The translations under genes and the position numbers were made by a program. From the NCBI RefSeq assembly GCF_026650985.1, contig NZ_CP086239.1, positions 3,100,001 to 3,164,000 of the forward strand: a stretch of DNA of 64,000 nt. Reading direction: 5' to 3'. The DNA comes from Clostridium estertheticum (lineage in GTDB: Bacteria > Bacillota > Clostridia > Clostridiales > Clostridiaceae). Below the pieces are notes generated by a model. It did no database searches, had not been told where the DNA came from, and was given only the letters and a program-made list of their open reading frames with translations. Positions 7,832-15,298 of this stretch are shown here, piece by piece (within the stretch, counting starts at the first letter, position 1; each line of letters begins with the position of its first letter).

Positions 7832-9192
7832 AAAAAATATCCTTGCAAGGATATATTATTAAATTTATTTTTAAAATAGGATTTTCTTCTATAATGTTTT
7901 TATTTGTTATTTTTCTTATTTTCAGTTATATGGGAAGTTCCGGCATTCTTCTATCAGCCAACCATTCACAACAATTGATAGAAAAGGCTAAAACAAATAT
8001 AAAAAGTGCTAAACTAGTAACTCCTCAATTAATACCCGACAACTTAAAATATGTGATTTTAGATAAACAAACTTTAAAGACTATTAATGGAACTATGAAT
8101 AAATCCGAAACTGAAAAAGCAAAAATCAATGTTAAAAACCATCAACCAGGAACTAATGTTTATGAGGTAATTGAGCGTCCAGAATCATACTGTGTCATTC
8201 ATTACCAATTGATTGTCCAATTTGCGAATCCGATATTTCGAAGGCTAATACCTTATCCTGAGATAACTATCTTTGCAATTTTTGTTGTTATTTTATTAAT
8301 TGCGCTATATGCGCTTTCTTTACAGTTTTCAAACAAAATAAAAAAAGAATTAAACAAATTTAGTTTGATCACCGAAAAAATTGAGCAGCAGGATCTGGAT
8401 TTTGAAGTTCAGCCTACCTATTTTGTAGAACATAAAAAGGTTATGGATTCCTTGGACAGTTTGCGTCATAGCCTTAAAAAGTCCTTAACTTACCAATTTG
8501 AGCAAGAAAAAAACAAGCAGGAACAGATTAGTTCATTGGCACATGACATTAAGATACCTATTACCATTATTAAAGGAAATGCAGAACTCTTAAGTCTTAC
8601 ACAAAAAGATGAAAAAGCATTAGACTATACAAATGAAATTATAGGAGCAACAAGTGAAATCGAAGAATACACACAACTGTTGATTGATACATCCCAAAAT
8701 GATCAAATTTTTACCATGCATAAAGAAACAAACAATATAAATGAATTTCTAAATATGATTCAAAAGGATACACTTGCTTCTATAGGGAATCGTGATATTC
8801 GTTTTGGACTGGATAATCATATGCCAAAAGAAGTAATATGGAGCATTGATTATTCTTCAATGAAACGGACATTTATGAATATTATTATAAACGCACTTGA
8901 ATATACTCCGAATGAAACATCATTAAATTTAGAGGTTTCTCTGAAAGATAATTTAGCTTCTTTTGTTATTACTGACTCTGGAAAAGGGTTTTCTTCTGAA
9001 GCCTTAAAAAAAGCTACAGAAATGTTTTATACAAATAATAAAAGCCGAAGTCAAACAGGACATTACGGTATCGGATTAGCTTTTGCTGATAAGGTAATTA
9101 AGGTTCATAATGGTACGCTTCGTATACAAAATGATATATATACAGGCGGTGGACAAATTATAATATTATTGCCAGTAGAGTTGCCATATTAA
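7822..9192 (+). CDS. Sensor histidine kinase of the immunity operon (CprK/SpaK-like)
   Basis: Two membrane helices (about 12-36 and 150-172) bracket an extracytoplasmic region of roughly 115 residues, followed by a HAMP-like linker, a HisKA segment with SSLAHDIKIPITIIKG, and an HATPase domain (N box NIIINALEYTP, G1 DSGKGF, G2 GHYGIGLAF). A GTG at 7822, 10 bp after GGGGAG and overlapping the regulator's last codons, is the best start; the TTG at 7804 lacks a site. Its gene end (stop context GTTGCCATATTAATATTT) is duplicated in the relic at 62301. Family members sense lantibiotics. Confidence 0.85.
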   Translation: MEIKKISLQGYIIKFIFKIGFSSIMFLFVIFLIFSYMGSSGILLSANHSQQLIEKAKTNIKSAKLVTPQLIPDNLKYVILDKQTLKTINGTMNKSETEKAKINVKNHQPGTNVYEVIERPESYCVIHYQLIVQFANPIFRRLIPYPEITIFAIFVVILLIALYALSLQFSNKIKKELNKFSLITEKIEQQDLDFEVQPTYFVEHKKVMDSLDSLRHSLKKSLTYQFEQEKNKQEQISSLAHDIKIPITIIKGNAELLSLTQKDEKALDYTNEIIGATSEIEEYTQLLIDTSQNDQIFTMHKETNNINEFLNMIQKDTLASIGNRDIRFGLDNHMPKEVIWSIDYSSMKRTFMNIIINALEYTPNETSLNLEVSLKDNLASFVITDSGKGFSSEALKKATEMFYTNNKSRSQTGHYGIGLAFADKVIKVHNGTLRIQNDIYTGGGQIIILLPVELPY

Positions 9193-9232
9193 TATTTTTA
9201 CTTTGGACCACCTACATTTCACTTTTAATTAT

Positions 9233-9287
9233 TGACATTTTTTATTACCTAAAGTATAATAAAAAATATAGACCAGTCACTATAATT
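9233..9287 (+). promoter_or_regulatory. Promoter and LmrA/YxaF-type operator before the tetR gene
   Basis: TTGACA, a 17-bp spacer and TATAAT make a consensus sigma-A promoter. Just downstream, TAGACCAGTCACTATAATT (9269-9287) resembles the operator of the B. subtilis LmrA and YxaF repressors (a TAGACC half followed by an AT-rich TATA half). The encoded regulator is of that subfamily, so autoregulation is likely. The resemblance is from memory of the published site. Confidence 0.65.
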
Positions 9288-9289
9288 TA

Positions 9290-9343
9290 TTAGAGAGCTA
9301 TAACTTGTTAGAGAACTATATTTTATTAGAGAGGTATACCGAT
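9290..9343 (+). repeat. Three tandem 18-bp repeats in the tetR leader
   Basis: The unit begins TTAGAGA at 9290, 9308 and 9326, each followed by a variant of RCTATA; the third copy (TTAGAGAGGTATACCGAT) supplies the ribosome binding site and ends at the ATG. The repeats fill the whole 5' untranslated region. Confidence 0.7.
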
Positions 9344-9913
9344 ATGAGTAATAAGGTAAATGTAAGAGAAAAATTTATAGAAACTGCATCAAGACTTTTT
9401 CAAATTAAGGGATATAACGCAACTGGGCTAAATGAGATTTTAACAAAAAGTGGAGCGCCAAAAGGATCGTTATATTATCATTTTCCTAAAGGAAAAGAGC
9501 AACTTGCATTAGAATCTGTAAACTTAGCAGGTCAAAAAATAATAACTAAAATAATTAATGCATTAGACAGTATCGAAGATCCAATTGAAGCTATTAAATT
9601 TAATATAGAAAACATTGCAATACTAATTGATAATGAGAAAAGTACTCCAGATATTTCTATAAGTTTAATAGCTTTAGAGACATATATAACAAGTGAAATT
9701 TTAAGGAAAGCTTGCGACGAGATATTTACTTCATTGGAAAATATATATGCAGAAAAATTAATCAACTCTGGAATTAGTAAAGATAAAGCATATGAATTAG
9801 GTTGTGTAATTGCTGCAATGGTAGAAGGCGGAATTACCTTATCACTTACAAAGAAAAATGGTGATTCACTTAGAATCCTAGCTAAACAAATACCTAATTT
9901 AATAAATATATAA
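9344..9913 (+). CDS. TetR/AcrR family regulator, LmrA/YxaF type
   Basis: The 189-residue protein has an N-terminal helix-turn-helix (about 8-55) with GLNEILTKSGAPKGSLYYHF followed by PKGKEQLA, a signature of the LmrA/YxaF branch of TetR. The rest is an all-helical ligand-binding and dimer domain. The ATG at 9344 is set by GAGAGG eight bases upstream; an upstream TTG frame is just leader repeats. A matching operator-like site sits in its promoter, and a DHA2 exporter gene follows, mirroring B. subtilis lmrA-lmrB. Likely role: repressor released by a drug or flavonoid-like ligand. Confidence 0.87.
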   Translation: MSNKVNVREKFIETASRLFQIKGYNATGLNEILTKSGAPKGSLYYHFPKGKEQLALESVNLAGQKIITKIINALDSIEDPIEAIKFNIENIAILIDNEKSTPDISISLIALETYITSEILRKACDEIFTSLENIYAEKLINSGISKDKAYELGCVIAAMVEGGITLSLTKKNGDSLRILAKQIPNLINI

Positions 9914-9947
9914 TAATGACATACGAAATTTAAATGATTTATTAATG

Positions 9948-9972
9948 CCTATTTTATAATAGGTGTTTTTTT
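9948..9972 (+). terminator. Hairpin terminator between tetR and the exporter gene
   Basis: CCTATT-ttat-AATAGG is followed by TGTTTTTTT. It sits 30 bp before the exporter's ribosome site, so read-through would control how much exporter is made from the tetR promoter. Confidence 0.7.
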
Positions 9973-10019
9973 AGGAGTTTATTATGCAGACTGGTCTAAT
10001 AATAGGAGGAACGAAATTT

Positions 10020-11471
10020 ATGGAAACAACAAAACCTACAAAAAAATTCAATTCAACCGCAATTATAGGAGTATTAGCCTTCAGCGCATTTTTAGCTGTA
10101 TTTAATGAAACTATATTAAATGTAGCATTATCTCCTCTTATGAAGGAAATGAATGTTACAGCAGGAACGGTGCAATGGATAATTACTGCATACATGATAG
10201 TTGTATCAGTTATGGTACCAATTACAGCGTTTCTAATTCAAACATTTGAAACAAAACATTTATTTTTAGGGGCAATGACATTACTTTTAGTTGGAACAAT
10301 ATGTGCAGCTTGTTCGAGCTCTTTTGCAATGTTACTTATTTCAAGAATGTTACAGGCCTCTGGAACTGGAATGATGATTCCACTTCTGATGAATACAGTA
10401 TTATTGGTAACCCCACCAGAAAAGCATGGAGCGGCTATGGGAATTTGTGGTTGTGTAATTTCAATTGGACCAGCACTTGGACCAACAGTTTCAGGAATTT
10501 TATTACAATTTTTTAGTTGGCATGCATTATTTATAATGTTAATACCACTTATACTAATAGCTATGATTTTAGGTTCAATTTATTTAGTTAATGTGTCAAC
10601 TCTAACAAAGCCTAAAATCGATTTTATATCAATCATATTATCAAGCGTCGGAATTGGGGGAGTTATATATGGTATAAGTAGTTTTAGTGGTGATGGAAAT
10701 ATGAAGATTATTAGTTTAATATTTATTGTTGGAATAATATCATTAATTATGTTTGTTAAACGTCAATTGTCTTTAAAAGAACCAATGTTAGAAATGCGTA
10801 TATTTAAATATCCTTTATTTTCAGTAGGGGTAGTACTTGTTATGTTAACAATGATGACAATGTTCACTATGAACGTAATGTTACCTATGTTCCTTCAAGG
10901 AGCCCTTAAAACAACAACCTTTGTAGCCGCTATGGTATTACTTCCAGCATCGCTTGCTTGTGGAGTTGTAACTCCAATAGGCGGAAAAATTTATGATAAA
11001 TTTGGAGTGAAAGTACTAATACCAGTAGGTTTTACTATAATCCTTGTGGCATTATTCGTTTTATCACGTTCAAATAATGATACATCTCTTATTAAGATTA
11101 TGGTTTCATATATAGTAGTCTGCATTGGAGTTGGGCTTACAATGTCACCTTGTCAAACGAGTTCTCTTAACCAACTACCAAAAGAAGCTTACCCACATGG
11201 AATAGCGGTTATGAATACCCTTCAACAAATATCAGCAGCACTTGGTTCCTCATTATTTATTGGTATTATGTCAGCTTCCCAGCTAAAAGCCTTAAATAAT
11301 TCAGCTACAGAGCAAATTGCAGTGGCTACTGGATTTCAGTCAAGTGCAACAGTCGCAGTCATATTTGTTTTAGTAGGACTTTGTTTATCCTTTACTTTAA
11401 GATTTGGAAATAAGAATTCTTGTTCAACCTCTGATTTAAGCTTAGAAAACGAAAAAGTGAGCGGTCTTTAA
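10020..11471 (+). CDS. DHA2-family MFS drug exporter (LmrB-like)
   Basis: A 483-residue protein with about fourteen hydrophobic helices, the size of the DHA2 (14-TMS) drug:H+ antiporters. The conserved helix-1 motif with acidic E in FNETILNVALSPL and motif C-like GPALGPTVSG at about residue 155 are visible. The ATG at 10020, nine bases after AGGAGGA, is preferred over the ATG at 9984, which also has a possible site (TTAGGAG). It is paired with the LmrA/YxaF-type regulator immediately upstream, so lincosamide or other drug export is plausible but unproven. Confidence 0.88.
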   Translation: METTKPTKKFNSTAIIGVLAFSAFLAVFNETILNVALSPLMKEMNVTAGTVQWIITAYMIVVSVMVPITAFLIQTFETKHLFLGAMTLLLVGTICAACSSSFAMLLISRMLQASGTGMMIPLLMNTVLLVTPPEKHGAAMGICGCVISIGPALGPTVSGILLQFFSWHALFIMLIPLILIAMILGSIYLVNVSTLTKPKIDFISIILSSVGIGGVIYGISSFSGDGNMKIISLIFIVGIISLIMFVKRQLSLKEPMLEMRIFKYPLFSVGVVLVMLTMMTMFTMNVMLPMFLQGALKTTTFVAAMVLLPASLACGVVTPIGGKIYDKFGVKVLIPVGFTIILVALFVLSRSNNDTSLIKIMVSYIVVCIGVGLTMSPCQTSSLNQLPKEAYPHGIAVMNTLQQISAALGSSLFIGIMSASQLKALNNSATEQIAVATGFQSSATVAVIFVLVGLCLSFTLRFGNKNSCSTSDLSLENEKVSGL

Positions 11472-11531
11472 ATTTATTACAGCGACTAACCCAGAAAAAT
11501 AAAAAATTTTTTTTCAGATACTGATTTGATC

Positions 11532-11588
11532 CCTTTTCCGGTAAAAGGTTAAATAATAAAAACCTGTCACCGGAAAGGATATTTTTTC
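11532..11588 (+). terminator. Rho-independent terminator after the MFS gene
   Basis: CCTTTTCCGGT and ACCGGAAAGG pair with one bulge, an inner AAGGTT/AACCT stem extends it, and ATATTTTTT follows. Confidence 0.8.
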
Positions 11589-11686
11589 CTTCAATAATTA
11601 AAGCATCCCATGCTCTATTACTAAATTAGCAGAACAATCATTGGAACCCTTCTTCTATTAACGACGTTCATTATGCTGAATATCTA

Positions 11687-11860
11687 TTATTTTTCATTCT
11701 TTTTTCCCATACACTCTAATAGTATTTGTCGATCTAGTTTAAAAGGTTTAGTATTCTCAGAATCATTATTTACAACATCATCATTAACAGAATCTGTTTT
11801 CTCTACTGTAGGTAACTTTTTAATCTTCTTTAACTTCTTAAGCTTTTGAAATATCTTCAT
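11687..11860 (-). CDS. Small basic hypothetical protein
   Basis: A 57-residue frame starts at an ATG after TAGGAGAAAAC, a good site. The first 20 residues are strongly basic and amphipathic (MKIFQKLKKLKKIKKLP); the rest is polar with an Asn/Asp-rich linker and ends CMGKKNEK. No family recognised. A short frame with no clear start (about 11881-11980, ending TLKNNLK) stops just before it and may be a relic of an upstream gene in the same unit. Confidence 0.45.
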   Translation of the reverse strand: MKIFQKLKKLKKIKKLPTVEKTDSVNDDVVNNDSENTKPFKLDRQILLECMGKKNEK

Positions 11861-11999
11861 GTTTTCTCCTATCAATCATTATTTTAAGTTATTTTTTAAT
11901 GTTTTAGCCTTGAATTTGTCCATTAAATCATTAACACATGTACCTATCATATCAGACTTTTCACTTAATATCATTATAGAAAAAATGTTAAATGAACAG

Positions 12000-12090
12000 G
12001 TTTGGATAAAAACCTGTGTGATTTTATGACAAAAATAGTTATATTTAACATGGATTGAGTAATTATTGATAGTGAACCAACCTATTTTTA
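12000..12090 (+). pseudogene. 5' relic of a HAD phosphatase gene
   Basis: The sequence is about 86% identical over 85 bases, by eye, to the start of the intact HAD gene at about 17697-17785, including its ribosome site. It would read MTKIVIFNMD-stop-VIIDSEP: the catalytic motif DMDG has become NMD followed by TGA. After about 12090 the similarity ends. It is either a decayed partial duplicate or a dead paralogue. Confidence 0.75.
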
Positions 12091-12156
12091 TATTTACATT
12101 GATTTATAAATCGAACTAAAATCCTTTTAAATTTCTAAAAATACCTCAAGACATTT

Positions 12157-12431
12157 AGTCAAATATGTTATGCCTCTCCAACTTCAAATAATCTTACTAC
12201 AGCTGTTAGTGACCTGGAAACAGCGTACACTGATGCTGCTGGAAGAGCTTCAAATTATAACGAACTGTATACTGGAGACATTAGTGGACAGACACTTACA
12301 CCAGGGGTTTACAAGTGGGGAATCGGTGTTTCAATAAATTCTGATGTCACTCTAAGTGGTGGACCAAATGATGTTTTCATTTTCCAAGTAGCTAAAGGAA
12401 TTACCCAAGCGAGTGGCACTATTGGTAAAAA
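12157..12431 (+). pseudogene. DUF3494 ice-binding (antifreeze-like) protein fragment
   Basis: An open frame without a start reads ...CYASPTSNNLTTAVSDLETA, then YTDAAGRASNYNELYTGDI, SGQTLTPGVYKWGIGVSI and NSDVTLSGGPNDVFIFQVAK. This is the characteristic middle of the DUF3494 ice-binding beta-solenoid domain (TAYTDAAGR, GDISGxTLxPGVYKW, DVTLSGGxNDVFIFQ). Both ends are lost: the N-terminal part upstream of about 12157, and everything after ASGTIGK, where unrelated hairpin sequence begins. It cannot be functional as it stands. Intact relatives are secreted proteins of cold-adapted microbes. Confidence 0.85.
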
Positions 12432-12567
12432 TAAGCTAAATAATAAAACTCTGAGATTATCCCAGAGCTTACTTTTAATTTACAATATTTATTTTCAATT
12501 ATATAATTAATTTAACCTATTATGTTTAGCAACTAACACTGTAGCCTTGCTAAAGAGTTCAGCTTTT

Positions 12568-13326
12568 CTATGGATTACATACACTACATGCGGTATAACC
12601 TTCATTTATTGCTTCGGATTTTTTAATAGAGATCTCACTTCTACGTAAGTATCTACATCCTGCACTATGATATTTTTTCCCGGTTTTAGTTATATAAACC
12701 ATTTGACTGTTATTTTCACTTGCTGATTGTTGAGTAGCTGTATTAGATTGTGACTGTGCAACTTGTTGTACTTGTGCAGCTTTAGCAGTTTCTGCACTCT
12801 TAGCGTCAGCCGCAATTTTATTTTCTTGAGCCACCTGCTTAGCTTTAACATTAGCCGCAATTCTAGCGTCAGCAACAATTTTGTTGTCTTGTGCAATCTT
12901 TGCAGCCTGTTTAGCCTTAGCAATAGAAGCAATCCTAGCATCTGATATTTTTTTAGCTTTTGCATCTGCGGTTATCTCTGTTGCAGTTTTTACATGTTTG
13001 ACTGGTAATATTTTGTCGACCGCAGCTTTTTTTGATGCAGCTACGGTTGTATTTGTACTTGTGCTTGTAGGATATGTATTATCTAGTTTCATTCCAATAC
13101 TAAATATTAATATACTTCCTATAAGTGTTAGTATTACTGCTTTGTTTCTATATTTTATTAAATCTACAAGTCCGAATAATATAAATGGTAAAGATGTTAT
13201 TATTAGAAATGCACTAATTCCAGAAAATAACGAGATTATACAAGACAAATAATATATTGATGCAACTATCTTCTTCCATTTTGTATTTGTTCTAAAACCT
13301 GGTATGTGTTTAAATATATTTTCCAT
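12568..13326 (-). CDS. Membrane protein with Ala/Lys-rich helix and C-terminal Cys/His metal-site-like domain
   Basis: About 252 residues. Residues 20-85 hold two or three membrane helices; about 95-195 form a long Ala/Lys-rich, probably coiled segment with repeated (A/I)AxAKAKQ motifs; the last 45 residues read MVYITKTGKKYHSAGCRYLR and end with GYTACSVCNP. This C-terminal module (YxTxTGxKYHxxGCxYLRxS...GYxxCxxC) recurs in many Firmicute surface and nuclease proteins and looks like a small Cys/His metal site. ATG at 13326 (after AGGGGGATGTCA) is chosen over 13332, which is too close to the site. Function unknown; possibly an envelope protein. Confidence 0.7.
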   Translation of the reverse strand: MENIFKHIPGFRTNTKWKKIVASIYYLSCIISLFSGISAFLIITSLPFILFGLVDLIKYRNKAVILTLIGSILIFSIGMKLDNTYPTSTSTNTTVAASKKAAVDKILPVKHVKTATEITADAKAKKISDARIASIAKAKQAAKIAQDNKIVADARIAANVKAKQVAQENKIAADAKSAETAKAAQVQQVAQSQSNTATQQSASENNSQMVYITKTGKKYHSAGCRYLRRSEISIKKSEAINEGYTACSVCNP

Positions 13327-13427
13327 TGACATCCCCCTGTAATATGTAAAATATGATAATATTTTATAAAATGATATGTTCCACCAGTAGAAGCAAGATT
13401 GCCAGGTTTAAGTTTTGACATAACCAT
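13266..13427 (-). pseudogene. Small-gene relic (MSKLKPGNLASTGGTYHF...)
   Basis: After AAAGGAAGTG two in-frame ATGs (13427, 13421) open a 51-53 codon frame. Its first 16 residues (MSKLKPGNLASTGGTY) resemble the start of short Firmicute proteins of the YjzC/zinc-ribbon kind, but the sense is lost after about residue 20 and the frame runs into the next gene in a different phase. Most likely a truncated small gene whose ribosome site survives. Confidence 0.35.
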
Positions 13428-13448
13428 CACTTCCTTTTAGTTATAATT

Positions 13449-13655
13449 CTACACAATAGTGTAAAATCCTCTAATTACAAAAAAATCAGTTAAGCTTGAA
13501 TAACTACTATATGCAAAATCATCTTTTATTGCACAATTTCCATACTCACCATCTTTTTTGCAAGCAAAACAACTTATGCATCCACTGTATTTCAAATCAT
13601 AACATATATTGAGAATTGAGTTGAATGCACGTGACTTATAAGAATATAACTCCAT
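13449..13655 (-). pseudogene. Fragment of an NADPH-dependent FMN reductase / iron-sulfur flavoprotein-like gene
   Basis: The 68-codon frame contains YDLKYSGCISCFACKKDGEY and GNCAIKDD, the Cys-rich core typical of the flavodoxin-like FMN reductase family (CxSCxxCK...GxCxxxDD). Intact members are about 180-200 residues; here the flavodoxin N-terminus is nearly absent and the sense is lost after the core. An AAGGAGA site precedes the ATG, so a short peptide might still be made. Confidence 0.6.
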
Positions 13656-13810
13656 AGCATTAGTCTCCTTTTAGATAGTACCTTACATTAAAGTGCATAC
13701 TATCATTAATGTCCTACTAATTATATAATACATGTGAAGATGCTTTGCAAAGTAAAATAATTATTAAGAACCTATAATACAGTTTAATGTAGTAAATAAG
13801 GAGGATTAAT

Positions 13811-14905
13811 ATGAAAAATTTATTTGAGAAAACGACCATTAATAATATAGAGGTTAAAAACAGATTTATTAGAGCTGCTACTTGGGATGAGATGGCGGAA
13901 GATGATGGTCATATAAATAACGCATTTATTCAGCGATATGAGTATTTAGCAAAGGGCGGGGTTGGATTAATACTAACCGGGTATGCATTTATATCAAAGG
14001 ATGAGAAACCTAACCCTGGCATGTCTGGAATTTATGATGATTCTTTTATTGAAGAATATAAGATTTTAGTAGATAAAGTACATAAATATGAAACTAAGAT
14101 TGCAATGCAAATAGTATATGGAGGGTCTCAAACTGAGCATCCAAATGCCAGTGAAATGAACATATACGGACCTTCAGCTATAAAAAATATAGTAAGTGGA
14201 ATTACACCAAAGGAAGCTACAAAAGCGGATATAAAAATGATTGTTGCAAAATTTGGTGATGCGGCGGTGAGAGTAAAAAAAGCTGGCTTTGATGCCGTAG
14301 AAATTCATGCAGCCCATGGATATTTATTAAGCCAATTTTTAACACCTTATTATAATAGAAGAACCGATGAATATGGTGGAGATATACATAACAGAGCAAG
14401 AATAATTTATGAAGTAATAGAGGAAATAAGAAGAAGGGTTGGCAAAGATTATCCAATTATGATAAAAATTAATTTTGATGACTTTATGGATAAAAATCAA
14501 GGCCTTAGCAAAGAGGAATCTATAGAAGTTTTTAAAAGAATTGATAAACTAGGAATAGATATGATTGAACCTAGTGCAGTTAACCTATCTTCTGGAGAAG
14601 GTAAAGTTCCATTTTTAAAAGGAATTAATACTGTAGATAAGCAATCATATTTTAAAGAAGCTGTAATGAATATTGCAAGTGTTGTAAACGCCAAGGTAAT
14701 TCTAGTTGGAGGAAATAGAAATATGGATTTAATGAATGAAATTTTAAATACTACCCAAATTCAATATTTCTCATTATCTAGAACTTTACTTTGTGAGCCA
14801 GATTTAATTAATAAATGGAGTGATAACAAGGATTATAAGCCTAAATGTATTTCCTGTAATAAATGTTGGGATGAGATACCAAATTCTTGTATTTTTAATA
14901 GATAA
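13811..14905 (+). CDS. NADH:flavin oxidoreductase, Old Yellow Enzyme family
   Basis: The 364-residue protein is a TIM barrel of the Oxidored_FMN family. It starts LFEKTTINNIEVKNRFIRAA, has the FMN-binding/active-site stretch HAAHGYLLSQFLTPYYNRR (about residues 165-183), YGGDIHNRAR, and a C-terminal SLSRTLLCEPDL phosphate site, followed by a Cys-containing tail (CISCNKC). The barrel is complete; it lacks the extra FAD/NAD domains of 2,4-dienoyl-CoA reductases. It probably reduces activated C=C bonds or similar electrophiles. ATG follows AAGGAGGATTAAT. Confidence 0.88.
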   Translation: MKNLFEKTTINNIEVKNRFIRAATWDEMAEDDGHINNAFIQRYEYLAKGGVGLILTGYAFISKDEKPNPGMSGIYDDSFIEEYKILVDKVHKYETKIAMQIVYGGSQTEHPNASEMNIYGPSAIKNIVSGITPKEATKADIKMIVAKFGDAAVRVKKAGFDAVEIHAAHGYLLSQFLTPYYNRRTDEYGGDIHNRARIIYEVIEEIRRRVGKDYPIMIKINFDDFMDKNQGLSKEESIEVFKRIDKLGIDMIEPSAVNLSSGEGKVPFLKGINTVDKQSYFKEAVMNIASVVNAKVILVGGNRNMDLMNEILNTTQIQYFSLSRTLLCEPDLINKWSDNKDYKPKCISCNKCWDEIPNSCIFNR

Positions 14906-15298
14906 ATAAGATAATAAAATAATTATTTATCATAAAACAACCTCTCGTAATGTCATATTCATATTTTTTCCCATTAATCCAGACAAACTTTATTGCATTA
15001 GATGTTAATGTTTGAGAAAATTGCCTAATGAAAAAAATAATGTACGAACCTTTAGTGTTTATTTAAATACAAAGTATTTACAATTTGTTATTTATTTTGG
15101 TATAAAATATTAACATTCAATTGATATAATAATTATATTAAAGGAGCCCCCTTTGATATATGACTTGACTTTAATTATTGAACAACCCTAATACATAAAA
15201 GGCTGTACTCCTAATGAGTACAGCCTTTTATGTTAGGATCTTATAGTTATTAAGATACCCAATAACACTTATTTCTAGGCAGGTTTTTAATATTTATT
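14906..15298. other. Intergenic stretch, possible relic and a terminator
   Basis: Between the OYE gene and the chemoreceptor gene I see no intact gene. A minus-strand frame at about 14930-15010 reads IKFVWINGKKYEYDITRGCF and may be a relic of a small protein. The only clear element is the hairpin at 15197-15233. Confidence 0.4.
15197..15233. terminator. Strong bidirectional hairpin terminator
   Basis: A perfect 14-bp stem, AAAAGGCTGTACTC with GAGTACAGCCTTTT, carries a CTAAT loop, with A- and T-runs on the outside. It serves the chemoreceptor gene on the minus strand and any transcript from the left. Confidence 0.85.

Noticed and set aside
12690-12965. Leu/Lys-rich 91-codon minus frame
   Set aside because: Out-of-frame reading of the Ala/Lys repeat region of the gene at 12568-13326.
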